DNA from: Limnoperna fortunei
Taxonomy: Eukaryota; Mollusca; Bivalvia; Mytilida; Modiolidae
Reading direction: 5' to 3'
NCBI GenBank assembly: GCA_944474755.1
Contig: OX104113.1
Location: forward strand, 26,416,432-26,480,431
Length of the DNA: 64,000 bases
The notes under the pieces: generated by a model
What the model was told of the DNA's origin: nothing
The model's database searches: none
Seen by the model: only the letters and a program-made list of their open reading frames with translations
Made by a program: the position numbers and the translations under genes
Shown here: positions 1 to 59,559 of the stretch, in pieces
Position numbering within the stretch: position 1 is the first letter of the stretch
How the letters are laid out: each line of letters starts with the position of its first letter

Positions 1-7
1 AAATAAA

Positions 8-108
<101 letters not shown>

Positions 109-947
109 ACTTGTACTGACAAAGAGAAAGGATGTATTTTTTATATTATTAATTGATAATTTTGTTGCATATTAATTTGCGACATCAAAAATAAAACATA
201 TCAATTTTAAAAATTCAGACAAAATTTAACTACAAGAAAGACAGAAAGAAGACTAAACAAGAAGAGATTGAAGAATGATTTTTTAAGGATAGTTCTAATA
301 ATAAATATAATGTTGAAAGTAATGGAACAAAATCAGAGGGGTTTAGCAAGTCTATTCCTATCCTTTAAGTTGATATATGAATTTGTGTACTAACGCTGAC
401 GACGACTTTGACTATATGTAGAAATGAATTCTATTGTTTATGTAAAAAATAAATTCAAATAACTAACAATTTCGAAATGAATAAGATTTAAATCATAATG
501 TCGCACAAAAATCATACACTTTGATTTAACATCGTAAATCTGCGTCACTTTATTTAAATTTAAGAATCAAATGTCATGTCACAGCACATGTGTCATAGTT
601 TTGCGTCACTGTCAATAAACACTGCATGGACAACAATGGTTTTCTTTTCATGCAGTATCATAAATAAATACATCTTATACGCCTTTGTCTGGTATGAGCT
701 CATTTTCTAAGAACCGAATATAACTTGCAGTTTTTCTTCTTTAATTTTAAAAAATCCAAATCTTTTTTCATGCACTTTCTTTGAAATTATATTATTTATG
801 TAATTCTTATTGCTCGTTTCTAGTGCACTTAAAAAATGTATGATTGGGATATTTGTATTGATAAACTACTTGGTTTTAACATATAGTTTGGTATGAAAAA
901 AATATGTAAAATTTTGATTTTCTCGGCTTTCGTTGTCGCTCTTTTTA

Positions 948-1000
948 CATCCTCCCAGGTCAAGGGTTCCGCGTCCGCGAACCCTTGACTTGGGAGGATG
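948..1000. repeat. Near-perfect short hairpin, CATCCTCCCA ends
   Basis: Arms of about 24 bp with one mismatch and a loop of only a few bases. The left arm starts CATCCTCCCAGGTCAAGGG and the right arm ends CCCTTGACTTGGGAGGATG. The GC content is far above the surroundings. The outer ten bases are shared with the hairpin at 2667-2739, so both may be members of one foldback family. Confidence 0.85.
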
Positions 1001-2666
1001 CTTTTTCTTGCGGTATATTTCCACTTTCCGTTAAAGGTGCGATTTCAGGTAATAAACAAACAATTAACAAATAAACAAAGCATATCGATTATATAATTAT
1101 ATAACAAACGCATCCCGGCTCGTCTTTACAAGCCTCGTACTGGAGATTGTAATTAAATCAATAATGGTCACAATTGTAAGAAGGTAAGAAAACCCCCACA
1201 AACTTACAAATTATGTTCTAGAATGTTATCTTTAATAAGTTCGAACAACATAATGGAACTAGGAATTTTAACATTCTCAAATCATGTTAATTGTTTAACA
1301 GTTCTAATTACTTGGATCAGTACAATTTATTTATTCCTAGTTAGAACGATGAATGATAACTTAACGGTTGAAAACTGTAAAGGGAACAAGGTATAGATAC
1401 AGAAAATATACACAAATAAATGCTGTACTACGCATATGCGCAGAAGAACCATATTTCCGCCCATATATTTCAAATTACTAGAAATAGTAATGAAATAAAA
1501 TTCAAATATTTAAAGACTTCACAAAGTTGTTACGGTAAATAGGCAATATGTTTTTTTTAATTGCAACAAAGTTTTATTTAATAATTGCTGTCTTAAATAA
1601 TTTATGTTATTACGATATTGTAAATTAAAACAAAATTAAAACTAAATTCATAATATAATGTGGAATATTTATTCAACTAAGTGTTATTACCTTGTACAAA
1701 AATGTAAGCAATGACAGGAAAATCGTTTATCAAATTAAGGAACCGAAAACACAATTAAATAGATTAAAATATAGTAATCTGGCAGGTGGCGCTATATGAG
1801 TTATGTTTGCTCATATGCTAAATATTGTTAATATGCTGATATGTTTGTTTTAATTGTTTATTCTGTATTTTTTTCTTTAAAAGGTGGGTACGGAATCTTT
1901 TGATTTGATGTATAATATTGCTTTCTTTTTGTATAGTTGCCATATAAATCTCAACGTTTTATCCTACAAATTTATTGACTGCAAGATAGTATACATACAG
2001 GAGGTAACACATTTACAACACTTGGTGTAAAGACTGCGGTATTATCATGTGATTATCACCTGGTCACGTCAATCAATAATTAATTTGTTTGATGCTAGTA
2101 ATTAATTTGACCAGACATAATCTTGATTTTACAGAGATCATTTTCCTGGAAAGCCAGCAAAAATTACCTGCATGAAATTTCTGGAAGATTCAATGTTAAC
2201 ATGAAAGTAATATAACAGCAAAGCTGTAGTATTTGTAATATAAAAATTGTGTATCCAACAACTGAAACATATTAAAAATGGTACATTGTCATTTGGTTAG
2301 ACGTCGGCGTGCCAAGATGGCTTAAAGTCTGTACAACATTTAGACCGACAACCCTCTGCCATCGAACGCTTTTTGAGACTTGGGATGATTTTTGATGTCC
2401 AACGCTACCAACAAAGTATAACAAAGCGTTAACGGGTAGATCATTCTCGGACTATGTCAAAAAAGCCTGTTATTTTGGTATGTTTATACACATATATCCA
2501 ATATATTACAATAATTCATTGATTTTATGTGATGTATGCAATATAAATACAATACAAATTCTTTGTTTACAATCATGGGCCTACCATGGGTAAAATGGGC
2601 ATTTACATTCAAAAGAAAATTGCAGATTGACAGAAACAATAACAACAGATATCTTTAAAACAAAGA

Positions 2667-2739
2667 CATCCCCACAATTAAGTCAGGGTTTCTGTGTACT
2701 CATGTGTCCACGACACAGAAACCCTGACGTGTGAGGATG
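2667..2739. repeat. Short hairpin related by its ends to 948-1000
   Basis: The left arm begins CATCCCCACA and contains GTCAGGGTTTCTGTGT; the right arm contains ACACAGAAACCCTGAC and ends TGTGAGGATG. The arms are imperfect near the base, with a small bulge in the left arm, and pair perfectly over the central 16 bp. The loop is about 15 bases. The outer ends match the 948-1000 hairpin while the inner arms differ. Confidence 0.8.
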
Positions 2740-4459
2740 AAACAAAGAAGAAAAACAATGTTTTCTGAATTTAGTAAATACAAATGTTTATATCAGTATT
2801 CAACAACTGAGCGGGTCCTTATTGTAACGTATAATAAACGGCACCTATCAGAATAATATTTCGCATTTAAATGATAAGTAAAATTTCAAATACGTTGCTA
2901 CTTAAGCAAAGGTTAAACAAGTCTATTCCTTTTTCGTCAGATATCATATAATGGTTTCTACCTACATGTTACTAAAATTTATCATTTATTTTTGTAAGTG
3001 TCAAAATTAGAATGTTAATAATTCACACTCGGTACAATTATTTTTGTCACCATCAGACATGCTTCACTTTTTCAATAAAGTCGATGATATCAAGTTATTT
3101 TCTTCGATTGGTGAGGACTTTGCTGAATTGGGCGAAATTCAAGAATGTTTTAAAATACCACAGTATGTTTATCCAGCGTTTTTTTTTTTGCTACGTTGAA
3201 AAACAAGGCATAACATGTATGCCATAATACAATACAAATATATAACCTTCTATATGGTGACCCAAACCTCTCCGATGCGGAAAATACACAAAACTTCTTA
3301 ATTGTTCAAAAATATATCATCAAATCAAAAAGGTTTAACACATGAGGGTTTAAAATTTGTAAATTTTTTGTATGTTAATCTTGCTCTGAAGTTTCTTATA
3401 TTGTTTCAAAGTAAAATGTCAACCATAGTAATAGTAACACTAATGTTATGAAAATAACTTTAATATGAAATTTTGATTATGTCACTGTATGTCATGCATT
3501 CTACTATGTATTTTCTTATATACGGGGAGAAGAATTTATAAAAGTGCTTGTAGCACTTGTTTTCTAATCCCAACTTGTATTGTACCTACATGTATTGTGA
3601 ACTATGCATTTATCAATAAAATAATGTTTACATTAATATACAAATATATTTTATCTGACTTGCTTTTTGGAAGTCATCTTCCGTCGATTATGATAAACGG
3701 GAAAAAAAATTGAAATGATTTGGTTTTAAAAAGAAGACCCTTTTCTATTCCATAAAATACACCACACGGTTTTGCGGATAAAATGTTAGTTAATATAAAA
3801 CAGTACATGTTGTCAGACATATATATATAATTACGCAATTATAATTATGTAATTATATGTCTCCGGTTTTGTGTTACACAACATTTATAGAAGAAAACTA
3901 TATAGTTATTGCACAAAATAGTTTTTTTTAAAATGTGTGAAATTTTTAATAAATTCTGTCTCACTCCTAATTTTTTGAATTATACCAGACTGCGAAAACG
4001 AAAGGACACAATTTTAATGAAGAAATATGTGTTATACGATATAAGACGTATATTTTTTTTTATTGTAATTTTATAGTGTCCGGAAAAAATATTTATAGGA
4101 GGTATAGCATTTATCGAACACTTTATTAAATAAACTTCCTGATATTTAAAATTTTTCACAAACTGACCATCATAGATTATCATACGCCCCGAGGCTCTGT
4201 GGTTATAAGTAACGGAGTAATGAAAAGGTTCGAAGACATCACGTGTAATTTTACGTGTACAACTAATATGATAGGTGTTTTTCTTATGTTATACGTTAAG
4301 AATATACAGCATTTTGGTGATCTTATACCTTGGCAAGTTGTTCTGTAGACAAATTAATTTGGGTATTTCTAGGCGAAAGTAGATTTCGCGATTGGTCAGA
4401 ATTCGTAGAATTTATAACATATTTATTATATATAAGACTGCTTAATCAGTGAGATCAAC

Positions 4460-4965
4460 CTGTAGCAATTAAATGAAGGTGAAAACAAAGGAAGCTGTCA
4501 AAATAGACAATCCACAAATTAAAGTCAATGAAACAGACAAACTTGAGAAACAACAACAAAAATATCGCAACTACAGCAATGACTTGGTAGAAAGGAGATG
4601 GGGCAAGATCTTTTCTATTAGTGTGTTTTGGGCATTTTTACACGTCTGTCAGCTGTTTTTTAGAAATAAAGGGCCAACTTATAACTGTTTTTCAACCATT
4701 AGCTGTTATCTGTTTTCTTAAAAATTAAAATTATTGTAAACTGTTATTATGAAAATATAATTTACCCTGTTTGCTCTAAAGTAAGAACACAGTTTCTGTA
4801 ATTGCCTCAATTTGCTGTTATCTGTTTTTCGATTTTTTAATTCACTGATTTCTTTTTTCTCATGTAAATTGCTGTTATCTCCCCCCTCCTCTCTTTGGGG
4901 CAGGCATTGGGTTAAACCACGTAATTTAAACGACATTCCAAACCTCCAGCTTCCACTACTGTAGT
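4460..4965 (+). repeat. Dispersed repeat, copy 1 (further copies near 59150 and 61500)
   Basis: The stretch at 4470-4580 (GAAGCTGTCAAAATAGACAA and following) matches 59190-59265 with substitutions. The stretch at 4909-4965 (TTAAACCACG ... CCAAACCTCC ... CTGTAGTA) matches 59310-59365 and partly 61565-61605. In this copy the two parts are separated by about 300 bp containing three direct repeats of GCTGTTATCT (near 4702, 4813 and 4871). The element class is not recognised. Confidence 0.6.
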
Positions 4966-5499
4966 AAGTTGGTGTGTTGATAAAAATGGTTGGGTATCAT
5001 ACACTAACCAGCCATTGCGGACGTCACTGAAGGCACCTAAAGTTATCAATAAAGAACAATATTTCCCTCCGGATTTTTTTATAATATAAATGCGTCAAAT
5101 TTGCTTTTAAATATTTTGATATATGTTACGTCTCAGATTTAAAACAAACTAGTAATGTTACGATAATTTCTATTCTTATATTTATTAATACCAATAGTTT
5201 ATTTTTATTTTTATTTATATTGGACATATATGTTATGTGGTCTTTAATTTTTGTCATAATTCTTTTCTGAAGTATGTGCAAAAAATTTCTTTTTCAGAAA
5301 CAAGTTGAAGGTCGCTAATTGCTATTTTGACGCATGCGTAACACCTACACCTGCATATATTCCTTTCCCATTAGTGTTGTTAGACTTCCGTGAATGATTA
5401 GCAGTGCATACAACGGATGATTTTACAGCTTGTTGGCTGTATAGCCGCACAATTTGTCATGATACAGTTGTATATTCTTCCGAGTTCTTAATTTTCACC

Positions 5500-5511
5500 A
5501 TGGATTTATAG
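5500..5511 (+). promoter_or_regulatory. Upstream ORF 1 (Met-Asp-Leu-stop) in optimal Kozak context
   Basis: ATG GAT TTA TAG sits 37 bases before the PKC start codon. Its context CACCATGG is a textbook vertebrate-type Kozak match and is better than that of the main start. If the mRNA begins upstream of here, this minimal uORF would be expected to capture scanning ribosomes and lower translation. The transcription start is not known. Confidence 0.5.
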
Positions 5512-5536
5512 CTTTAATGTCTGGAAAATACACAAA

Positions 5537-51177
<45,641 letters not shown>

Positions 51178-54100
51178 CCCAGGAGAAGATAATAATTGCC
51201 AAGTCCATGTCTTTCTTCATCTAGTCATTATCCATACAGTAGTCTTGTGATGTCATCACTTGGCTGTCCATCTGATTGGATTAAAATTGACCAATGAATT
51301 GTCTGTCTGCTTATCAATTATCAGAAAAAAGTTTGGGTTTTGTTTGCTGATCTGACTTAAAAATTGATAACATTTAATTGTGTTATCATTTTTTTTAATA
51401 GCAAACATTTAAATATTTAATTTCAGCTGTCAACAATAGTTCATTTATCAAAACTAGTTTTAAGCTTAAGAGTTGAAGAATCAAATTGTATAGTAAAATC
51501 AATTCCAAATAGGAAAAAAAAAAGGTTTTAAAAAAGGCATCAAAAGGGCCAATAAAATTATTTCCTTTTTCTAATTTAACTAATTTTGAACAATGCCTCT
51601 TTTTAAATATGCATGTGCATATCCATAACCCTTCACTTTATCAGGCAGATCTATTCTGTCATCAAACAAGGTGTGCAATACATTATTTAATTCTTGTTTT
51701 ATATGATTGATCATTTTTATGCATATTGTAAGAAGTCCTATGACATTGTTTGTTACAATGTCTCCATAGTAACACTTTACATAATCTTCACTTTTCTTAC
51801 CTTTGAACTACTTACAGAATGCCATCAACTGTACTTGTGTAGTAATAGTACAGGACACCATGTACACACATGGCTTTGTACTGGTCACATAAACATTGTA
51901 AAATCTGTATCTCGACAGTGTTTTGTAACATGAGGAAGACAGCTATATAAAGGCCAGGTAAAGTGTGCATCAGAATTTTGTTTATTTATGAAATTTTTCA
52001 CATAATACTTGATGTAAAGAGAGTAATTTATACATTTTTTTAATGCCAGAATTGTAACTTTGCTAATGTTGATATTTTTAATGCAAGTTTATAATACAAA
52101 TACACATTATTTAAGTTTGTGGTAAACAATCTTTTGCACAATGAAACAGATCTAAGAAGTCTTTAAAAATTTGGTATACAAAAAGCATTTTCTGTTACTT
52201 CATGTATGCAAGACACTTGTTTTTGCATTCAAGAGTTTTTGTTGTTAAGATCTTGTTCTGGTTTTTTATTAAATTAAAAACTAATTCTTTGATTGATATG
52301 TTTTAAATTTGTTAGATATATGCATACTTTCCTAAAGAATCTTAATAAAAGACTTTTCACAGAACAAGCATTCTTCATCTAGCAATACACAGTTGTGTGC
52401 TTGATCTTGTACGAGTTTATTACATTTATAGTTTGTTTCTTATGTTTGAGTGACTATAGTCTGTTTCATCGTATGACTTGAAGATGTTTCATGAATGATT
52501 TATAAGATATTTTCTGTTTTGATGAATGATGCTAAGGCATTTATCTTTTCATTGGTTAAGTGCAATGGCAGATCTTGTTTTAATGAAAAATGAAATATAG
52601 ACCATAGTAAGTTTCATTTAGTGACTACTCGATAACTTTCTTTTTAGTGTTTTGCAGAGCTATAGTCTGTTTCATTGAATAATTGTAATGACTGTTTATC
52701 ATAGTATGGTTGTCTTGCAATTATTATCGTAAAATTGGATGTATGTACTATTTCTATGAATGTGTAGTATTATGATATGGATGTTATTTAGTCAAATTTG
52801 TTTCTTTAGTGTTGACCTTGATGCATTGAGGCCAAGGCAAAAATAATAGTTTTTGTCTGTTATATAGTAAGAGTACCAAATTTTAGAGGGAGTATTTAAC
52901 ATTCCATTTAGGGATATTGTAAATTACATATGCTCATAACACCCGAAAGAATGTAAAAAATATGGATAATTGATAAATGATAATTTGTTATATAAATGAT
53001 GAAAATACATAGTCTAAATATATGTTAAAAGCATTAGGAATGTTTGTAAAAATTAATCAAGGACAGCTTACAAGAAATTTTCCTGTGATTTCTTTTAATC
53101 TCATTTTAATTCATTTTGCAAGGTATTGTTAGTTATATATAAACTTCAGTATGTTTCTTAAGTGCAGAACCTGTTATTTTATTTATTTCAATATTTTTAA
53201 GATGTTTGTAAGATGATGGTTGCAGTTCTGTAGAAGAACAAGTGGATGAAAGGTGTACATTTATTTTCACCTGTAGATTGAATAGAAAAAGGTCCAAAAA
53301 GTATCTTGCATAGAATCAAATTCATGGCTGTTAAGTGATACATGTGTCAATTAAATCTGTGTTTTTTATTTGTTTGAATCATGTTGAGGCAACACAGACA
53401 AACTCTAACCATGTTTGTGATAAAAATTCATAAATTACTTCAGCAATTTCTATACTGCAATTTGTTAACTTCATAAATCATGAAATGTTTACAGTTAAAA
53501 TTGCCTGAAATATTTATAGTTAAAATTGCCTTAATCATGAAATATTTACAGTTTAAATTGCCTTTATGGACATCTCCTTATAGCAGGTACTGCTTTAAAC
53601 GGGTAATCGAAAAATTCTCAACATTAATCTTTGTATGTAAAAAGTTAAGAATGGAACAGAACTTTATTTGTCCAATCACAAAGTGATCCCAAGCCAGCAT
53701 AAGCTGACACATGAAATTTGCATAAATATTATTAACTTATTTTAAATTTAAATAAATAGTTTTATATTCATGTCTTTAAATACATGATAAAACTATGAAT
53801 AGTGGAGTTTAAGCCATACACACCCCAGATTAGTTAATGTATAGGGACATTCTGTAAGAAAATCATAAATGAATCATATTATTTAGCTTTTATTAAAGTT
53901 TCTTTTTAAAGATTTTAATTGTTGCAGTTTTTACTCGGCATCATAGTATTAATTGCCTGCACTGTCCTGTAAAACACTAATACTCTCAAATTACTTTTTG
54001 ACATTTTAATTATGGGTGTCCATCTCTTTGTAGGGCATTAATTTTTCCTCCATTTATGCTATGGTTTTGCTGAATGCTAATGAAATAAAGCAGTGTGGTG

Positions 54101-56460
54101 AAGAGTTGATGGATGCAATGCATTGTTTGTTAATAAAAAATGAATTCATTCTTTATCATCAACATTGTTTTAAAGGATGTAGAAGGATTAACAGATAAGC
54201 TAGAACAAAATCTCTAATTTGGATCTGACATTCAGCTGTCATGTTGAAATATTTTCCAATTTTAGACAATTTTTTATTTATGATCATAATTTTGTATACA
54301 ACAAAGGAATTATTATTCAGATAAACAAATTTAACAGGCAGTGCTATACCTTCAAGAGGAAAATGCATTCCTCTTATAAAAAACTTCAAATTATATTGTT
54401 GTATTTTCACGTTAACATACTTGATAGAATTGTTTTTATTTCATACTTATATAATTTTAAAACATGTTTTAAATTACTAGTGAACATGAGATAACTTCAT
54501 TCCAGGGGAAGATATATGTGTATGGAGAGAGACAAGTAACGGTAGACAACTTTGAGTGCTAGATTGGAAGCAAATGTGCATACACTTAGTGATTTGTACA
54601 TAGTTTTATTAATATATTCATGTTTTAAGTGTGTATGGGTGTTATTTGTATGAAGGTTATAATTTGCTAGTGAGAATGGATGTGAATCTTTACTCAGAAC
54701 CCAGTTACTATTGCTTGTCAGGAACATGTCCAGGCATATTCCATGCAGAGGTGTTTAGTAAAAGTAAAAAATAGATAAAAGTGTGGAGTTAATTTAGTAT
54801 TTGGAAGACAATTTTATTTTTTCATTATGACAATTGTTATGATATCAGTTTCAAAAAACTTCTAAACATTGGCAAACAATTTTTTTTAAATTTGTTGAAA
54901 TTCTTCCAATATATAAACAAATGTATAAATTTTTCTGTCAGTTTTAATGATAATTTATTTGTAGACATCGTCATTGTCATTTTTACACAAAAAGTGAGTC
55001 ATGTGACAAGCCAGAACAATAAGTTGACTTGTGTACATGTTTGTTTCTAGTCCATTAATGAATACGAAAATCAGCATTTCTTTCATATTTTCTTTCCTAA
55101 ATATTTTTTGTACAAATTTTCAACATGCCAGCATTTACAGTTGAAGAACCAGAAATGTGAACTAAACTTTTACAATTTCTGACAATGTTATGATTATGTT
55201 TAGGTATATCATGTTATACAATTGTTTACCAGTTGTTAGTCGAAAAGTTGAGGTTTCTTGGTGCTGAGGAAATGTGCAATATCTCTCCATGAAAATACCA
55301 AATGTAAATTTTTATTATGACTATATTCATGATGTCCTGTTAATTTTTTTTTTGTCGACCTTGGGCAATAAAAAAGGGTTTCCATAACTAACTAATTCCA
55401 GTATATGGTATAAATTATATATATTGTATTTGACAGTTCAGTTAGCGGTGATAAGCCACAAGTTATGTAAAGTGTCTCCCATTACAACCAACAAGTTTAA
55501 ATAAGTAAAGAATATTAATGTTTTGGCTTTAAATACATAATTTATTTGGAGGTCTTAAATACAAGTTTCAACGAGTCATTTCTGCATTTTGTTCAAATAA
55601 ATTCTGTAGTAAAAGCGAACACATCAGTGCTGTCTTTATGATACAATCTACCAAGGCATAAAATCTGTAATTTTTTGGGAAAGATTATTGACATTTACCT
55701 ACTTATATCAAAATTTATTCTATCCCAGTCTTTAGGTCACCAAATTTAACTATATATTATAAAACACCTATTAAAGTCAGATGTTTGGTAACATAATAAA
55801 AGACCACAGATCTGCTATATAATAAATTTTAACATGCTAAACTTTCAATATTTGGTTATAACTAAACAAGGTGATGTATTTTATATCATCTTGTATGATG
55901 ATTCATCGTTGATTTAATGTATTTCTTTCCATACCAGGGTGAATGATGCATCACATTTATAAAAGGATGGTTTACTCTGTATTAAATGGTTGCACAATAC
56001 CTGACCTTAATCTAAAGGAAATATGTTCTGTATTTAATGTGCAATATTACCCCCATAGACTGTAATACATCACATCTTTGTCTTAATGTAGTATTAGGTA
56101 GAAATAAGAATGTTTTGTATCAATCTCATGAACACTGTACAAAATAATATTTGTATCTTTTCTTTTACAATCTCTTTTTTTTCTATGTTTCAATCTTTTA
56201 GCCTTCTAATATTGACATCCATTTTGACTGGTTTGAATGGCTGAGAGAATGTATATTTATATTTTTGTTAATTGTCTCTTTTATACTTTGAAGTAAAGTT
56301 TTTTGCTTTGTGTATCATTTTAATCGGCAGATTAATGCATTATAAATAGTTGGTACATTTTTGTCCATGGATGATAGTTGTGAAGACAAAAAATTCCTGA
56401 CTTGTTATATTAAAGATTGAATCTCAGTATGGTTTCTTTTTTGTTTTGTGTTATGAAATA
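51178..56460 (+). other. 3' UTR and downstream AT-rich DNA
   Basis: No coding sequence seen. Candidate AATAAA polyadenylation hexamers lie at 51551, 52344, 54084 and 55365, among others. The sequence does not decide between them. A degenerate 3-unit repeat of about 36 bp occurs at 53481-53566 (TTTACAGTTAAAATTGCCT). The phrase CTATAGTCTGTTTCAT occurs twice, near 52454 and 52660. Confidence 0.55.
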
Positions 56461-57736
56461 GAGTTTGCCTCGTCCCACACACTTATATTTTGCACAGATC
56501 ACAATGACAATCGGGCTTCCTCCTGTAATAAAAATGAGCCGCTATAAACAGTTAAAACTAATTGTAATAAATAACAGAATTCAAGTGACAAACGTGCATC
56601 TTTACTTTCAAGATTCAAGAATTGTGTACCTTTTAATAGGCATGTCATTTACTGCAGAACTTTCATTTCATTCTAATTTTAACCATTGGTCTTAATTATA
56701 TCAATGATCATCTGTAAGTTATAAAATTTTTACTTGTATCATTGATTACTTAAATCCATTTAAATACGAGGCCACTTTTAACCACTCTAGCTTATTTTAA
56801 GCTCATAAAAGCAAGATCTTTCCTTTCTTGCATTGATCATCCCACCATTGTCCACATCCACATTTTGATCTTTGTAAGCAAGTGGTCGATTATAACCATA
56901 CTTAAAAGGAATGATCCTTTAGTGGTGTTTTGTATGTCCCGACAATGCATGTTGGTAGGGTGGGGGGGGGGGCGAAAAGATTGTTCCGATCATCCGTCCC
57001 ACCTCAGGTTTACTTTTGAGTTGAAGATTTTTTTTATGAAGATCTTCACATCTCCATGAAACTTAGTATGCAGTTATAACATGATGAGATCTCCTCACTG
57101 GCAAAATTCTGTAGGGCTGCACCTAATACTTCGCGCTTGAGTGAACTTAGAAAAAAGGTAATCAGGAAATGAATTGGAGGACTATTTTTCAGCAAACCTT
57201 CACAGATTTAAATGCAGTCTCATCCAAACGAATTTTGTTTTCCGAGTCAAAAATGGCTACTAGCAGATTTAGCTGATTATGCAAAATATTCTCATTTTGT
57301 CAAACAAAAATTTGATCAGGTTTAAAACAAACTTGATATTGTTGATCCGTAGAGTTTCCAAAATGGTAACTGTTAGTAAATATATAAAATACTTAAAATG
57401 ACTGATTTTTATCTTCGATTTTCTGCAAAACTAGCTCAACTAGTATTGGGAGAGTTTGTAAACATGTTTTGTAGTAAATTTGTTCCGTTGCCGCTATTTT
57501 GCAGAATATGCACACGGGACATATTTTAGTCACAAAAATCATAAACACTTGGGCACTTGAATCAAACGTTGTATAGATTCGAATACTTTAAATTGCGCAA
57601 TTAGGAGAACAAAATAGCTGGCATTTAACTGGAGACATACAAAGATGAATATATTTCGAGTTATTTGTTGTAAAATTGCTCCATAAGTTATAAACAAAAA
57701 TTGCTGGAAATGGTGTCAAACCCAATTCCAACAAAC
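56461..57736. other. Intergenic DNA with a family G fragment
   Basis: At 56934-57150: ATGTCCCGACAATGCATGTT, a run of about 12 G, ATGAAACTTAGTATGCAGTT and TTCGCGCTTGAGTGAACTTA match family G (compare 40966-41250). Nothing else is recognised. Confidence 0.6.
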
Positions 57737-58475
57737 ACTAGACAAAGTCGATCTAGCAATCACTGATACCCACGCTTTTGTAAAAATTTCTAACGTTTTT
57801 CGTGGACTGTGACTTTGAAATTTGACGGATTTCCCCCAAAATCGATAGACTTCTTACCAGCCTGATATATAACAATATCGCAAAGTTTCATTCAAATCAC
57901 ATGGAAACTTTTTGAGTTGTCGTCCGGAAATAACTTGTTTGTACAAATTTCTAACGGGTTTCGTGGACTGCGACCTTGAAATTTGACGGATTCCCCCAAA
58001 ATCACTAGGCTTTTTACCAACCTGATATTTAACAATATCCCAAAAGTTTCATTCAAAATCGGATGCAAACTTTTTGAGTTATCGACCGGAAACAACTTTT
58101 ATGTTAAAATTTCTAATATTTTTCGTGGACCGTGACCTTGAAATTTGACGGATTTCCCCCCAAAATCGATAGGCTTCTTACCTACCTGATATATGACAAT
58201 ATCCCAAAGTTTCATTAAAATCGGATGCAAACTTTTTGAATTATTGTCCGGAAACTTTTTTGTTAAAATTTCTAACGTTTTTCGTGGACTGTGACCTTGA
58301 AATTTGACGGATTTCCCCCAAAATCGATATGCTTCTTACCAACTCGATATATAACAATATCCCAAGGTTTCATTTGAATCGGATGTAAACTTTTTGAATT
58401 ATCACCCGGAAACCAAATGTGGACGGACGGACATGAGGACCGCTATATACCCCCGACTCTGTCGAGCGGGGGTAT
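57737..58475 (-). mobile_element. Family B tandem-array element, antisense copy downstream of the gene
   Basis: On the minus strand it opens TATACCCCCGCTCGACAGAG TCGGGGGTATATAGCGG, an intact stem-loop. GTCCGTCCGTCC follows, then about four units of roughly 160 bp (CCACGAAAAACGTTAG, GATTTTGGGGGAAATCCGTC). It ends ATCAGTGATTGCTAGATCGA CTTTGTCTAGT. It is the best-preserved family B head in the window. Confidence 0.9.
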
Positions 58476-59149
58476 AAAAACGAGCTCGCATTATAACTAG
58501 TATCATTTAACAGACGATCTTTCATATTTCTATATACACTGGTTCGGCTTATATTGACATAAAATGATTTAAACAAATTCTTTCCTCTCAATCTCCTGGT
58601 CTTATTTAACCTCCTAACTTTGGTTTGGGTCATTATTGAATGGTTCCTTGACATTATGAGTGATCAAAACCATATTCATGGCTTTTTTAAATTGATAGTT
58701 TTGATTGAATATGACTTTTTGATTCTGTTCAAATTCTGAAAAATCTCTGAAATTACAACTAAACTTTGTATGAAAGGTCCCTTACAAGTTATTTTCTATT
58801 AACCTCAACGTATAACTTATGATGGCTACCCTTTTTACAATGTACAAACTGAGTAGACGAGTATTTACAGGCGTTGACCTACTGGTCTTTAACTTAGGTG
58901 CAGACCTAAGATCAATTATAATTATTCTCTGATAACCTCACACTTTCTACAATTCACGATGATTGCCATTTCTGAAGATAGAAACTGAATGAATAGTCCA
59001 GATGAGCAATTAACAAGCGTAGGTAGGATAACTAACTGGCCTATCAAAATTTTAGAATTATTACAAAACATACATTTTAATATACCAGACGAACCGCTAT
59101 ATTTTACTGAGATGTGCTCTCTTTATATAATATTAGTGGTTGAATAAGG
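58476..59149. other. Intergenic, nothing recognised
   Basis: An open frame of 94 codons on the minus strand (58370-58654) is partly inside the family B element and matches nothing I know. Confidence 0.6.
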
Positions 59150-59370
59150 GTAATGAAGGAAATAACAAAATACCCAACACCGAAGAAACTGTCAAAAAGA
59201 ACATCCTCAAATCAAAGTCAGAGAAACCGACAAACTCCAGAACCAACAACCACAAATATTAATTTAGCAACGGCCCTGATGGGTACAGGTATTTCAAAAG
59301 AAATGGTAGGTTAAACCAGGTTTTATGGTATGCCAAACCTCCCGGTACCGTTGCTGTAGTATGTTAGCAG
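59150..59370 (+). repeat. Dispersed repeat, copy 2
   Basis: The blocks GAAACTGTCAAAAAGAACAT ... GAGAAACCGACAAACTCCAG and TTAAACCAGGTTTTATGG ... CCAAACCTCCCGG correspond to 4470-4580 and 4909-4945. A further partial copy, TTAACCAGGTTTTATGGCAT GCCAAACCTCCCGC, is at 61569-61602. Confidence 0.65.
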
Positions 59371-59559
59371 CACAAAGGAAGTGGTATCTATAGTAAAATT
59401 TATTATAGGCATGGGCTGGTCGTTTTTTCTTGTAACCTTTGTTTATAAGTTTATCCCGAAGAAATGGGTGATGCTTGCAAAAATTGTTATATTTGGTGAA
59501 ACATCATCTTAATATTTATATGTAAAATTAAAGTACCCAGCTTTTGCTTTCTACTCGTC

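Noticed and set aside
57892..58095. 67-codon minus-strand frame with repeated FPDDNSKS-like phrases
   Set aside because: Translation of the family B tandem units.
59160..59280. Coding exon of a neighbouring gene (Lys/Asn/Gln-rich)
   Set aside because: It matches the sequence at 4470 as a dispersed repeat and lacks a usable frame in both copies.
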